Source: Oceanococcus sp964629015 (GTDB taxonomy: Bacteria > Pseudomonadota > Gammaproteobacteria > Nevskiales > Oceanococcaceae). Taken from it: a DNA stretch of 64,000 nucleotides. Each line of letters opens with the position of its first letter. Within the stretch, counting starts at the first letter, position 1. The notes below the pieces were generated by a model. The model made no database searches, was not told the DNA's origin, and was given only the letters and a program-made list of their open reading frames with translations. Positions 8,537-19,441 of this stretch are shown here, piece by piece. The DNA is taken from NCBI GenBank assembly GCA_964629015.1, contig CAZVMN010000006.1:62001-126000 (forward strand), in the 5' to 3' direction. The position numbers and the translations under genes were made by a program.

Positions 8537-9304
8537 CTAAATCGCCGAGCGGGTTGCCGGCATGCTGCGCGCCTGCATCATCACGGCTTTCATGCGGGCC
8601 ACAGCGGCCGCCATGCCCATGATCACCGCGTCGGACACAATGCTGTGCCCAATGTTCAATTCTTGAATCTGAGGAATACGCGCGATCGGCACGACATTTT
8701 CGACTGTCAGCCCGTGGCCGGCATGCACTTCCAGCCCCGCAGAGGCCGCGTACTCTGCCATTTTCTGGAAACGTGACACGGCCGTCGCTTGGTCACCCGC
8801 ATCCTGAGCATCGGCGTAGCCACCCGTGTGGAATTCAACAACTTGGGCACCTGCGGCCACTGCCGCGTCGATTTGTGCCGGATCGGCTTCAATAAACAAC
8901 GACACACGCGTCTCGACCGCTCGCAAGCGCTCACAAGCTTCGCGCACGCGCGCCAGATTCGCGACGACATCCAGACCACCTTCGGTGGTCAATTCTTCAC
9001 GCTTCTCCGGCACCAAACAGCACGCAGGCGGTGCCAGCGCTTCCGCGATGCGCAGCATTTCAGCGGCCGGCGCCATTTCGAGATTCAGCGGAATACCCAG
9101 GGCCTGGCGCAGCTCCTGCACATCGCGCTCCTGGATATGTCGGCGGTCTTCACGCAGATGCGCGGTAATGCCGTCGGCACCCGAAGACTGGGCAACAAAC
9201 GCCGCAGCCAGCGGCGATGGGTACAAAGTTCCACGCTGCTGACGCAAAGTGGCAACGTGGTCGATATTGACCCCCAAACGCAATGGGGAAGTGTGCTGAC
9301 TCAT
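8537..9304 (-). CDS. pdxJ: Pyridoxine 5'-phosphate synthase
   Basis: Cytoplasmic TIM-barrel enzyme that condenses 1-deoxyxylulose 5-phosphate with 3-amino-2-oxopropyl phosphate to pyridoxine 5'-phosphate. The 255 residues carry LGVNIDHVATLRQQRG near the N-terminus, ADGITAHLREDRRHI, the glutamate-bearing LNLEMAP, EFHTGGYA, and the glycine-rich phosphate site VHAGHGLTVENV. Last gene of the sigma-E/lepA/rnc/era/recO block, 26 nt after recO. This matches gammaproteobacterial order. Confidence 0.97.
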   Translation of the reverse strand: MSQHTSPLRLGVNIDHVATLRQQRGTLYPSPLAAAFVAQSSGADGITAHLREDRRHIQERDVQELRQALGIPLNLEMAPAAEMLRIAEALAPPACCLVPEKREELTTEGGLDVVANLARVREACERLRAVETRVSLFIEADPAQIDAAVAAGAQVVEFHTGGYADAQDAGDQATAVSRFQKMAEYAASAGLEVHAGHGLTVENVVPIARIPQIQELNIGHSIVSDAVIMGMAAAVARMKAVMMQARSMPATRSAI

Positions 9305-9330
9305 GCGGCGGACTCGAAAAAGCGGCGATT

Positions 9331-10032
9331 CTAGCGCGTTGTGCCTTGCACAGCAGGCCGGCTCGCTTGAAGACTGGTCAGTTCGCGCAACATCGCCGCA
9401 CTTTGCAAGGGGCGAGGTCCCAGTTGCTCGCGCAGCATTTCACCCAGCAACCCCCGGCAGGGATTCACACGCTCGTCCCACACGCCTTGCAACAAGGCGC
9501 GCAGCGCTGTTGCGGGAACACCGCACTGTGCCTCGACCAATCCGCGGGTGGGGTCCCAGCGAAACGAGGTCGCCTGATCCAGCATATCCATGTGTAAGGC
9601 GTAACCCAGATGGCTGAGCAAGCGATATTCAAACTGACGCAGCACCGGAGCAGGTTCTTGTGTTTCCAAACGTCGCAGCACGTCCAGATAATCGTCAAAC
9701 AACGAGGCATTGTGCGCGTCATTGTGCGAAACCAAGCGCAGTAGCAATTCATTGACGTAGAAGCCACACCACAATCGCGTTCCACTGAGTTTCGCTGCGG
9801 CCCCGTCGGCTTCGAAACGGCTGAGTGTGCCCAGCTCCGATTTTTGGACAAAATCCATTTTCAGCGGACGAAATGCTTGCAGCAGGCCGCCACCCCGCGC
9901 CTGTCGCCCGCCCCGGCTGACCAGACTGACACGCCCATAATCTCGCGTCAGCACATCGAGAATCAGACTGGTTTCTCGCAACGGACGGCGATGCAGTATC
10001 CAGGCCGGCTCGGCGCTGGCCCGCAATGTCAC
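9331..10032 (-). CDS. recO: DNA repair protein RecO
   Basis: RecFOR-pathway mediator that anneals ssDNA and helps load RecA on SSB-coated DNA. From the GTG at 10032 it has 233 residues, the usual size. The N-terminal OB fold contains AWILHRRPLRETSLILDVLTR, followed by the helical domain with GFYVNELLLRLV and RQFEYRLLSHLGY. The GTG overlaps the era stop codon (GTGA). A longer frame reaches back into era to 10104 but has no RecO-like residues there. Confidence 0.93.
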   Translation of the reverse strand: MTLRASAEPAWILHRRPLRETSLILDVLTRDYGRVSLVSRGGRQARGGGLLQAFRPLKMDFVQKSELGTLSRFEADGAAAKLSGTRLWCGFYVNELLLRLVSHNDAHNASLFDDYLDVLRRLETQEPAPVLRQFEYRLLSHLGYALHMDMLDQATSFRWDPTRGLVEAQCGVPATALRALLQGVWDERVNPCRGLLGEMLREQLGPRPLQSAAMLRELTSLQASRPAVQGTTR

Positions 10033-10922
10033 TCGGTCGCCCCGTACCCGAATGTGCGCAAGCTGTCTTCGTGGTCCGCCCAGCCTTCCCGCACCTTGAC
10101 CCACAGGTGGATATCAAAGGTTTGATCGAACAGGCCCTGGAGTCGCTCACGCGCGGATTGACCGATCGCTTTCAGACCCTGGCCCTGCTTGCCGATGACT
10201 ATGCCCTTGTGGGACGGACGATTGACCCAGATTGTGGCGTGCACTTCGTTACCAAGATCCCCCTGCGACATGCGATCAATGGTCACCGTCGTGGCGTAGG
10301 GCAATTCCTTGTTCAGCCGCAGAAACAACTGCTGGCGAATGTGCTCAGCGACCAAAAATTCAGCCGAGTGCGGCGTCAAGGTGTCCTCATCGTAAAGCCA
10401 CGGTCCTTCGGGCAAACGCTGATCCAACTCACTGAACAAGGCTTCAAGATTGTCTTTTTTAGCGGCAGAGAGCGGCACCAGGAAATCGGGTTTGATCAAC
10501 GCGTGCAGGCGGCCGATCTCGGGTAGCAGGCTGCTTTTGTCCTTGATTTGGTCGACTTTGCTCAGAATCAAGCCAAGCACCCCAGGACGCGCACGCTGCA
10601 TACGCACAAGCATCTGATCGTCGGCAGGCGTCCAGTGTCGTGGTTCGACCACCCACAAGGTGACATCAACATCCGCCATCGCACTGATCGCAGTCCGATC
10701 AAGCAGGCGGTTTAAGGCCTTACCTTGAATATCAGCCTGCCCTGGCGTGTCGACGAAGACATATTGATTGTCACCTCGCGTGAGCACGCCCATAACACGG
10801 TGCCGGGTGGTCTGCGCTTTGGGTGAGACGATCGACAAGCGCTCGCCCACAAGAGCGTTCATCAGGGTGGATTTGCCGACGTTCGGGCGCCCCACCAGTG
10901 CAATCGTGCCAGCGCGAGTCAT
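10029..10922 (-). CDS. era: GTPase Era
   Basis: Essential Ras-like GTPase that binds 16S rRNA and assists 30S maturation. The 297 residues show G1 GRPNVGKST (residues 11-19), switch I around QTTRHRV, G3 DTPG, G4 as SKVD, then SAAK. The C-terminal KH domain includes GIVIGKQGQGLKAIGQSAR. It starts 13 nt after the rnc stop and is coupled to recO by a GTGA overlap. Confidence 0.97.
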   Translation of the reverse strand: MTRAGTIALVGRPNVGKSTLMNALVGERLSIVSPKAQTTRHRVMGVLTRGDNQYVFVDTPGQADIQGKALNRLLDRTAISAMADVDVTLWVVEPRHWTPADDQMLVRMQRARPGVLGLILSKVDQIKDKSSLLPEIGRLHALIKPDFLVPLSAAKKDNLEALFSELDQRLPEGPWLYDEDTLTPHSAEFLVAEHIRQQLFLRLNKELPYATTVTIDRMSQGDLGNEVHATIWVNRPSHKGIVIGKQGQGLKAIGQSARERLQGLFDQTFDIHLWVKVREGWADHEDSLRTFGYGATE

Positions 10923-10935
10923 TTTTGTGGATATC

Positions 10936-11598
10936 TCATAGTGCTTGAAACTGTTCCAACATACGCCGTGCCGCGTCCTGTTCCGCCGCGCGGCGACTGC
11001 GCCCGCTGCCGCGTGTCAAATTCTCCGCCACGCCGCAGGTCGCTTCGAACTGTTTGCGATGCGCCGGTCCCGACTCCGCAACCAATTGATACTCCGGCAA
11101 CCCACGTCCCGCCGCCTGCAACCATTCCTGCAATCGGGTCTTGGGATCTTTGAGCTCTTCCGGTCGCGGCAAATTGTCCAGGCGAACTTCAAACAATTGA
11201 AGAATTTGCTCTTTGGCCACATCGAACCCGGCGTCGCACAGAATGGCGCCCAGCAAAGCTTCCAAAGCGTCTTCCTGAATCGAGGCGCGCCGATGACCGC
11301 CGCTTTTCAGCTCCCCCGGCCCCAGCTCGATATCCATACCCAGATTCATGTCAGCAGCCAGTGCCGCCAAAGTCTCACCACGGACCAAATGCGCGCGCAT
11401 GCGCGTCAGATCACCTTCATCCGCCTGAGGAAGGCGATGAAACAAGGCCTCCGCGATAACGAAGTTCAACACCGCGTCACCAAGAAACTCGAGGCGCTCG
11501 TTGTGGCGATTTCCCGCGCTGCGATGTGTCAACGCGGCTTTGCGCAGCTCCGCGTCGCGGAAAGGGAAATCTTGTAGACGCAGGGTATCAGCCACCAC
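10936..11598 (-). CDS. rnc: Ribonuclease III
   Basis: Double-strand-specific endoribonuclease for rRNA precursor and mRNA processing. From GTG 11598 it has 220 residues. The catalytic signature NERLEFLGDAVLNF lies near residue 36. The second acidic site is in EDALEALLGAIL, and a dsRNA-binding domain closes the protein (DPKTRLQEWLQ, then GSGRSRRAAEQDAA). The start is one of two adjacent GTG codons (11598 or 11595) inside the 3' end of the DUF4845 gene. A weak AGGGG abuts them, so translation is probably coupled. Confidence 0.94.
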   Translation of the reverse strand: MVADTLRLQDFPFRDAELRKAALTHRSAGNRHNERLEFLGDAVLNFVIAEALFHRLPQADEGDLTRMRAHLVRGETLAALAADMNLGMDIELGPGELKSGGHRRASIQEDALEALLGAILCDAGFDVAKEQILQLFEVRLDNLPRPEELKDPKTRLQEWLQAAGRGLPEYQLVAESGPAHRKQFEATCGVAENLTRGSGRSRRAAEQDAARRMLEQFQAL

Positions 11599-11968
11599 CC
11601 CTGACCATCGGGAAGTCTTTCTTGAAGACCAAGACCAAATCCCAGTTGGCGAACAGATGCGAACGAACTTCGTACTCATAGGCCAAGGACTTGCCATTCT
11701 TGTTCTTTTTAAGCTTTACGTCCTTAACACTGAGGTGCTTGACGTCGTCGACATCCCAACGGCGCTGCAGCAATTTGTGCATCTCGAACTGGGACAGCTC
11801 GTAATTCTGCGGCGATTTGGACACCTGCGACACGATCTTGGTCGCTTTGGCCTCATTCATGTAAATCGGCGCAATCACCATGGCAAGCAAGGCGCCGCCA
11901 CCTATCACCGCGAGCATAAAAATCACGTTGTACATGCCGCCAGCTTGGCGTTTCATCGTTGTCATCAT
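11588..11968 (-). CDS. DUF4845 membrane protein
   Basis: A 126-residue protein with one N-terminal transmembrane helix (MYNVIFMLAVIGGGALLAMV, about residues 12-33) and a soluble domain that should lie in the periplasm. It has the size and position typical of DUF4845 proteins, found between lepB and rnc in gammaproteobacteria. Function is not established. Placement next to signal peptidase suggests an envelope role, but this is inference. Stop overlaps the rnc start. Confidence 0.85.
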   Translation of the reverse strand: MMTTMKRQAGGMYNVIFMLAVIGGGALLAMVIAPIYMNEAKATKIVSQVSKSPQNYELSQFEMHKLLQRRWDVDDVKHLSVKDVKLKKNKNGKSLAYEYEVRSHLFANWDLVLVFKKDFPMVRGGG

Positions 11969-11992
11969 CGTTCCCCGTTGCCTGTTTTTCGC

Positions 11993-12775
11993 TTACTGAA
12001 TCGTGTTCCCGATTCTATCCAAAGCCGGGCGGTTTTTTCGTCCATCCCAACTCATCCAGATAAAAAACGCCTTGCCGACCAGGTTTCGCTCAGGCACGAA
12101 ACCCCAGGACCGGCTGTCTTCCGAACCATCGCGGTTATCGCCCATCATGAAATAGTGTCCTGCAGGCACACGAAACTCGGCGTCATCATTGGGGCGGTGT
12201 GGGCTGACCAAAATGCGGTGCTCAACACTACCCAGTTGCTCAACCATCTCTTCCGCGATGACCTTGCGGCCCGCTGCATCCTCGCTGTAGTAGCCACTGA
12301 CTTCATGCGGCATTTTCTCACCATTGATATACAGCGTCTTGTGGCGATAGGTCACCGTATCGCCCGGCAAACCAATGACCCGCTTGATGAAGTCCTTGCT
12401 GGGATCACGCGGGTAGCGAAACACCATGACATCACCACGTTCCGGCTCACCCAAAGGCACTAACAGATTGTGAAAAACCGGCATCCGCAGCCCGTAAGAG
12501 AACTTGTTGACCAGGATGAAATCCCCCACTTCCAGGGTGGGAATCATTGAGCCGGATGGAATCCGGAATGGCTCGATCAGGAACGAACGCAGCAACAGGA
12601 CGATAAGAATGACCGGAAAGAATGAACGACAGAACTCGGCCCACTTTCCAGGTTCGGCGTCAGCCGTCCGGCGCGGTGCGAAAAACTTGGCATCGACCAG
12701 CCAACCCAGCCCGGTTATGACTGCCGCGAGCAGCAGCGCTGCAGCGAAATCGAAATGTACGTCGGGAGCAAACAC
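11993..12775 (-). CDS. lepB: Signal peptidase I
   Basis: Inner-membrane serine protease that cleaves Sec and Tat signal peptides in the periplasm. From GTG 12775 it has 260 residues. Two N-terminal membrane segments are followed by the Ser/Lys dyad: S76 in RIPSGSMIPTL and K131 in DFIKRVIGLPGD. The C-terminal box GDNRDGSEDSR is also present. GTG was chosen because AAGGA lies 9 nt upstream. A TTG one codon earlier is possible; the longer frame back into lepA is not supported. Same operon as lepA. Confidence 0.94.
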   Translation of the reverse strand: MFAPDVHFDFAAALLLAAVITGLGWLVDAKFFAPRRTADAEPGKWAEFCRSFFPVILIVLLLRSFLIEPFRIPSGSMIPTLEVGDFILVNKFSYGLRMPVFHNLLVPLGEPERGDVMVFRYPRDPSKDFIKRVIGLPGDTVTYRHKTLYINGEKMPHEVSGYYSEDAAGRKVIAEEMVEQLGSVEHRILVSPHRPNDDAEFRVPAGHYFMMGDNRDGSEDSRSWGFVPERNLVGKAFFIWMSWDGRKNRPALDRIGNTIQ

Positions 12776-12779
12776 CAAT

Positions 12780-14579
<1,800 letters not shown>

Positions 14580-14636
14580 GCAGACGCTATAAGAGTCGAT
14601 TTCGCGGCCGGTCGGGAACCGGCAAAAAGGCGGAGA

Positions 14637-14906
14637 TTATACAGGCCCTGAGGTGGCTTCGAGCGGCCCAAGAGCCTGCACCACTGAAGCCCGGTGAAAC
14701 TGCCCCACACACACCTCCTGCCCACTGCTCGTGGTCAACACAGGAATGCGCGCGCCAAACCGCCGCTGCGTCTCTGGATCTCGATCAACATCCCGCCAAT
14801 CGAGTTCAAAGCGCCCGGCAAACTCGGCGTGAAGCTGGTCTTCCATGGCCTCGCACAAATCGCAGTGCGGGCGACTGTACAGAATCAGCGTGGGCCGCGC
14901 GCTCAC
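14637..14906 (-). CDS. Glutaredoxin-like protein (DUF836 type)
   Basis: An 89-residue thioredoxin-fold protein with an N-terminal redox motif CDLC in YSRPHCDLCEAM. It has the cis-proline strand RIPVLTT typical of the DUF836/glutaredoxin-like family. Its ATG overlaps the stop of the HtrA gene (ATGA). A position between mucD/degP and lepA is conserved in gammaproteobacteria. Probably a cytoplasmic disulfide reductant; partner unknown. Confidence 0.88.
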   Translation of the reverse strand: MSARPTLILYSRPHCDLCEAMEDQLHAEFAGRFELDWRDVDRDPETQRRFGARIPVLTTSSGQEVCVGQFHRASVVQALGPLEATSGPV

Positions 14907-16300
14907 TCCGACGGGCGCTGTAAGGCGATAAACAGCGTGCGCTCGTCGCGCAGCACCAGCAACGCCGCAGACTCACCTCGGCCCACCGAGGCGATCACGC
15001 GCCGGAAATCCGTCTCGTTGGCGACACTGACACCGGCCACGCCCAAGATCACATCGCCGGGGCGTAAACCCGCGATAGCGGCAGCACCACGCGGGGTCAA
15101 ACCGCGAACCACCAAACCGCCATCAACGCGCAAACGCGTGGCCAAACGATCACTCAGAGGCTCAACCTGCAAACCCGTCCAGTCTTCGCTGACGGTTTCC
15201 GCTTTTTGATCCGGAAGCTCTCCAAGTTGCACGCGCAAGCTGGTTCGGCGCCCATCACGCAGCAACTCAATGCGCACTTTGTCGCCCGGAGCATGCTGCC
15301 CAACCAATGGCGGCAAACTGCGTGATTCGGTGATCTCGTGATCGTCAAATTTCAGGATGATGTCTCCGGCTTTCAAACCGGCGTCCTCGGCTGGCCCTTC
15401 CGGCTCCACCTGACTGACCAAAGCTCCTGTCGCGTGGTCCAGTTCAAAACTCTCCGCCAAAGCACGATCGACCTGTTGAATCACCACGCCCAGCCACGCG
15501 CGACGCACCTTGCCGTGATCTCGAAGCTGCTTCACCACATTCAGCGCTGTGTCCGAGGGAATGGAGAATGACAACCCCATATAGCCACCGGTTTGCGAGA
15601 AAATTTGCGAGTTGATTCCGACCACTTCGCCTTCGAGATTGAACAGCGGACCTCCAGAGTTACCGGGGTTAATTGCCACATCCGTCTGCAAAAACGGGAC
15701 GTACTGCTCGGATGCCAGAGCGCGGCGTTTGCCGGACACGATACCGGCCGTCACGGTCTGTTCAAAGCCAAACGGAGATCCGATGGCGAGCACCCACTCG
15801 CCCACTTTCAGATCGGCGGAGCTGCCCCATCGGAGCACCGGCAAGCCACTGGCCTCAATTTTGAGCAATGCCAGATCACTGGCCGGGTCCCGGCCGATCA
15901 CCTTGGCCTGAAACTGCCGGCGATCTGCCAGCGTCACGGTGATTTCATCCGCTTCTGCAACCACATGGTTGTTGGTCAGAATCTCACCATCCCTACTCAA
16001 AATGAATCCAGATCCCAGAGATTGACGCGGCTGCTGCTGAGGTTCGGACTCCTGGCCAAAATCACGAAACCACTCAAACCATGGCGGCTGCGCGCCGCGC
16101 TCTTGCCCGTTGGAAGCCTGGGCTTCGGAACGACCACTGATATTCACGATCGCGGGGGCGGCTTGCTCAACCAGATGTGTGAAATCCGGTAGTCCACTGT
16201 TGTCGCGACCACAGCCGACAAGCAGGAGCACGGCAGCAAGCGCCAAAACATGGCGCAATGAAGCGCGCCACCCGCGCAGGGTAAAGCTCGTCTGTGACAT
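14903..16300 (-). CDS. mucD: HtrA/DegQ-MucD-type periplasmic serine protease, probable lipoprotein
   Basis: Envelope quality-control protease of 465 residues. The catalytic triad is H112 (TNNHVV), D142 (SDLALL) and S215 (GNSGGP), followed by two PDZ domains (about 275-360 and 375-460). The N-terminus reads ...LAAVLLLVGC, and LVGC fits a lipobox with C30. The protein may therefore be lipid-anchored rather than freely periplasmic as DegP/MucD usually are. ATG 16300 gives a proper signal sequence; the frame upstream is not protein-like. It lies in the sigma-E operon after rseC. Confidence 0.92.
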   Translation of the reverse strand: MSQTSFTLRGWRASLRHVLALAAVLLLVGCGRDNSGLPDFTHLVEQAAPAIVNISGRSEAQASNGQERGAQPPWFEWFRDFGQESEPQQQPRQSLGSGFILSRDGEILTNNHVVAEADEITVTLADRRQFQAKVIGRDPASDLALLKIEASGLPVLRWGSSADLKVGEWVLAIGSPFGFEQTVTAGIVSGKRRALASEQYVPFLQTDVAINPGNSGGPLFNLEGEVVGINSQIFSQTGGYMGLSFSIPSDTALNVVKQLRDHGKVRRAWLGVVIQQVDRALAESFELDHATGALVSQVEPEGPAEDAGLKAGDIILKFDDHEITESRSLPPLVGQHAPGDKVRIELLRDGRRTSLRVQLGELPDQKAETVSEDWTGLQVEPLSDRLATRLRVDGGLVVRGLTPRGAAAIAGLRPGDVILGVAGVSVANETDFRRVIASVGRGESAALLVLRDERTLFIALQRPSE

Positions 16301-16319
16301 GAAAATCCCTTGGTTCACA

Positions 16320-16796
16320 TCAACTCGCGTTTGCAACCGGACTGCCACACACCTGCATGTCGGTGGCAGCAGCGCGACGCAAAACATGCGGCTGAAACTG
16401 ATTGTCGATATAGGAACGCCGAATGCGCGGCCCCAGCCACGCCCCCGCAAGCAGGCCAGAAATACCGCCGACAGACACCCAGGCATCGGTCATACCCACG
16501 GCGCTGACAGCCGCGGCTGCTGTAATCAAGCCGATCAGAGGCAGCAGATAAATAAGCGCCGTTGCTTTGACAAAAACACCCGGCTCGATGCCCAGGACAA
16601 CATGCTGACCGACTTGCAAATTCAAGCCCTGATCATCAAGCATCAAGCCCTGCAAGCGCCGTCGAATGAGCTTGCCAAAAACGCCACCGCCGCAACCCTC
16701 GCCGGCATCGCAACGCGCGCAGCCGGTGAGACTGGCGGCCGCCAGACGCACTTGTTTACCTTGCCGCTCTACAACAATGGTCAAATTTTCGATCAC
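16320..16796 (-). CDS. rseC: RseC/MucC-family inner-membrane protein
   Basis: A 158-residue SoxR-reducing-system/RseC family protein. The cysteine-rich N-terminal segment CARCDAGEGCGG is the family mark and may bind metal or an iron-sulfur centre. Two membrane helices follow (ALIYLLPLIGLITAAAAV and VGGISGLLAGAWLG). In E. coli RseC modulates sigma-E weakly and takes part in SoxR reduction. Here it lies between rseB and htrA, as in the algU-mucABCD operon of Pseudomonas. Confidence 0.92.
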   Translation of the reverse strand: MIENLTIVVERQGKQVRLAAASLTGCARCDAGEGCGGGVFGKLIRRRLQGLMLDDQGLNLQVGQHVVLGIEPGVFVKATALIYLLPLIGLITAAAAVSAVGMTDAWVSVGGISGLLAGAWLGPRIRRSYIDNQFQPHVLRRAAATDMQVCGSPVANAS

Positions 16797-16816
16797 AGCG
16801 TGGTGTTGACCTACGA

Positions 16817-17806
16817 CTAATTCTGAATTCGAATGAGACGCAGGTTATCACCAAAGAAGCGCACGGTGGCCTGGGGCACTTCACCGACCACTGTGACGTG
16901 ATGATCGTCGACGACACGGCCGTAAGCATTGACCCCACCAAGACGAGTCAAGCCCTGCAGAGTCTCGTCAGGGAGCTGATTGGCCGTTGCAAACACTGAC
17001 ACCGCGGCCAGGCCGTCCGAGTACACCATTTGCGTCACCGGCCCTTCAAAACCGGGCCACTGACCCGTTTCGCGCGTGGCCAAACGAAAGCCTTCCGGTA
17101 GATCACGCACTTCCCAAATCGCCTCGTCATCCTTCGCCGGCACCGGTTGTGTGTCCATGCTCTGCTGACTGACTTCACGGAATCCTGCGGTATCAATCGC
17201 CGCCTGGAAGAAACGATCGTCAATCTGCTCCGGGAACTCGATGTGCGTGAACACCACCTGCTCCAACAACACGCCATTGTCGTCAATCAGACGGATATCC
17301 AATGGCAATGCGCTTTCCTCATCCAGGCACAACGCGTAGTTGTAGCGGTAGATATCCCGTGAGCGGACCCGCACTTCACGGCAAGCCCGTCCCGCGACGC
17401 GCGCATCACCAACGACCTGGATCAGCTCATAAACCTGTCCGAGCTCTTCGAATGCGGTGCGGGAAAGCTTGGGAAGCAACCCACGTAAACCCTCATGATC
17501 ACGAACAACAGCTTTTTGATCCGGGAGGATGCAGGTGACCTGTTCACCGGAACGCAAGACCTCCCGCTGTTGACCGGAGAGCGAAAACATCCGCTCGTTT
17601 TCCTGCCCTTGCGTGAAACGGTGGAAGATACGCAAGGTTTCGAGCTGCTCACCGTTGCGATACACCGCCGTGCCTTGATAGGTCGTCAGCCGCACTGCGT
17701 CGTTCATGCGCTGTAGCCATTCCAGCGCATCCGCTGCACCGATTGATGGCCAACAGGCCAGCGCCAGCGTGACCGCAAGCCAGGAGCCTCGCACCGCTGA
17801 CGTCAC
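16817..17806 (-). CDS. rseB: RseB/MucB periplasmic negative regulator of sigma-E
   Basis: A 329-residue periplasmic protein with a Sec signal (WLAVTLALACWPSIGAADA, cleavage near residue 25) and the LolA-like MucB fold. Landmarks are WLQRMNDAVRLTTYQGTAVY near the start and YRYNYALCLDEES in the middle. It binds the periplasmic part of RseA and shields it from DegS-type cleavage until misfolded lipid or porin signals release it. ATG overlaps the rseA stop (ATGA). Confidence 0.94.
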   Translation of the reverse strand: MTSAVRGSWLAVTLALACWPSIGAADALEWLQRMNDAVRLTTYQGTAVYRNGEQLETLRIFHRFTQGQENERMFSLSGQQREVLRSGEQVTCILPDQKAVVRDHEGLRGLLPKLSRTAFEELGQVYELIQVVGDARVAGRACREVRVRSRDIYRYNYALCLDEESALPLDIRLIDDNGVLLEQVVFTHIEFPEQIDDRFFQAAIDTAGFREVSQQSMDTQPVPAKDDEAIWEVRDLPEGFRLATRETGQWPGFEGPVTQMVYSDGLAAVSVFATANQLPDETLQGLTRLGGVNAYGRVVDDHHVTVVGEVPQATVRFFGDNLRLIRIQN

Positions 17807-18606
17807 TCGTTGCTGGCAGTTTGTTGCGGTCGTGCAGCAACCCGCGCGTAGCCCAGCGAACCCGACAAGGCATAACCTCCGCCGGAACGAGCGTGGTTAA
17901 TCAAATAGGTGTTAAGGCGCTCTTGCACGCGGGCCTGCGCCGCTGCCTGCTGCGCGGTGGTATCTGCAGTCTGCGCGTGACTCCATTGCGCCACGATAGG
18001 ACGTGGCTCCTGCGGCGAGGCAATGACCAACTCACGCGGTGCATTCGTCGCGCTACGCTTACTCGTGGTGGCGGTCGCAACCAGTTGTGCCGGCACTTGA
18101 GAACCTCGTACGGCTGGCATCTGACTGGCCACAGGCAAAGTCGTCGTCAAATCGGAGGATGGCGAGCTCGCCACTGGCGCTGCTGCGGCCACCATATCCC
18201 CAGCTGCCGACGTTTGAGCGGCATCCGGCTGAATCACGATCACGGCGGCAAGTGCCGCTGATGCCGCAAGCGCCAATCCCGTGGCGGGCACTTGCCAGCG
18301 CTGAACAGCGCCGCCACGCCAACGTCCAGGTGCTTTGCGCAGCATGCTGACCACGCGAGCCCGGCGCGAACTCAAAGGCATGACCAACGGTGGCTCTGAA
18401 CGGATCGCCTCACGAACCGCTGCCGAGACATCCACATAAACCGCTTTTCGCTGCTTCAACACACCGCCCATCATGGCCTGCCGACAAGCCTTAGCGCGAG
18501 TGTTCTCACACTCCAGCTGCTCGAGCAACTCATCGATCTGCTGACTCGACAACTCTCCGTCAAGGAAAGCGCAAACAAGCTGATCTTTCACACTCTCGTC
18601 GCTCAT
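17803..18606 (-). CDS. rseA: Anti-sigma-E factor RseA/MucA
   Basis: A 267-residue single-pass inner-membrane protein. The cytoplasmic N-terminal domain that holds sigma-E begins SVKDQLVCAFLDGELSSQQ, the RseA_N signature. One hydrophobic span lies near residues 107-125 (VPATGLALAASAALAAVIV). The periplasmic C-terminal half is Ala/Thr/Gln-rich, the region seen by RseB and the site-1 protease. It starts 3 nt after rpoE. The N-terminal domain is well conserved and the C-terminal half diverged, as usual. Confidence 0.92.
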   Translation of the reverse strand: MSDESVKDQLVCAFLDGELSSQQIDELLEQLECENTRAKACRQAMMGGVLKQRKAVYVDVSAAVREAIRSEPPLVMPLSSRRARVVSMLRKAPGRWRGGAVQRWQVPATGLALAASAALAAVIVIQPDAAQTSAAGDMVAAAAPVASSPSSDLTTTLPVASQMPAVRGSQVPAQLVATATTSKRSATNAPRELVIASPQEPRPIVAQWSHAQTADTTAQQAAAQARVQERLNTYLINHARSGGGYALSGSLGYARVAARPQQTASNE

Positions 18607-18609
18607 GGG

Positions 18610-19245
18610 TTACACATGCTCCAGCAAGGGTTTGAGTTTTTCATCGACCGCGGCGCGCGCGCGGAAAATGCGAGATCGCACGGTGCCGACCGGGCAATTC
18701 ATCGCGTTGGCAATATCTTCGTAGCTTAATCCATCAAATTCGCGCAGCGATATCGCCGTTCGCAAATCCGGTGGTAGCGCATCAATGGTCGCCGCAACCA
18801 CTTCACGGATTTCCTCACTCAGAAGGTCCGCTTCCGGTGACGCTTGATCGCTTAGATGTTCGGTATGACCGTAAAGTTCAGCATCCTGAACGTCGATGTC
18901 CTGCCCTGCCGGGCGGCGCTTGCGCGAGACCAGATGATTCTTGGCCGTGTTCACGGCGATGCGGTAAAGCCACGTGTAAAACGCACTTTGGCCGCGGAAG
19001 TTGGGTAAGGCGCGATAGGCCTTGATGAACGCCTCTTGCGCCACGTCCGGCGCATCGGCTTCGCTGACCAGGCGAGATACCAATTGGATAACACGCTGCT
19101 GATATTTGATGACCAGGGCATCAAACGCGCGCGAGTCACCAGCCTGGGCGCGCTCGACCAGCGCTTGATCGATATCACGCTGAGTTGAGCGGGGTGCCTG
19201 GTCGGTGGTGTCGTCGGCGTTGCGGATTTCGTCCGAGGTCGTCAT
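18610..19245 (-). CDS. rpoE: RNA polymerase sigma-E factor (RpoE/AlgU)
   Basis: Extracytoplasmic-function sigma factor of 211 residues for envelope stress. Region 2 contains FDALVIKYQQRVIQLVSR and EAFIKAYRALPNFRG with FYTWLYRIAVNTAKN. Region 4 contains LPPDLRTAISLREFDGLSYE and CPVGTVRSRIFRAR. ATG 19245 gives a somewhat long N-terminus compared with the usual roughly 193 residues. The reading frame continues to 19572 but loses protein character. First gene of the rpoE-rseA-rseB-rseC-htrA operon, divergent from nadB. Confidence 0.95.
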   Translation of the reverse strand: MTTSDEIRNADDTTDQAPRSTQRDIDQALVERAQAGDSRAFDALVIKYQQRVIQLVSRLVSEADAPDVAQEAFIKAYRALPNFRGQSAFYTWLYRIAVNTAKNHLVSRKRRPAGQDIDVQDAELYGHTEHLSDQASPEADLLSEEIREVVAATIDALPPDLRTAISLREFDGLSYEDIANAMNCPVGTVRSRIFRARAAVDEKLKPLLEHV

Positions 19246-19312
19246 ATTTCCCGTTTGGGACCGAGAGACCCCTGTGTTCGCCCGTTCCGCCGGTTTTTGA
19301 TCATCACGCGCA

Positions 19313-19321
19313 ATTGTAGCA
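19313..19321 (-). promoter_or_regulatory. Extended -10 element upstream of rpoE
   Basis: The minus strand reads TGCTACAAT, an extended -10 (TGnTACAAT), about 70 nt before the rpoE ATG. No good -35 is present, as extended -10 promoters allow. A second, weak sigma-E-like pair (GAACGG then TCTC) lies closer to the gene and might allow autoregulation, but it departs from consensus. Confidence 0.4.
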
Positions 19322-19441
19322 GCCTGCTGCGGCTTATCCGCCGCTCGGCGCGCGTCTTTTTTCGAACGTTTACCGCGCGGCTCGGTCGCGGGAAAATCCC
19401 AAACGCCCAAGCCATTTATTACGCCATCAACCCCAATTGCC

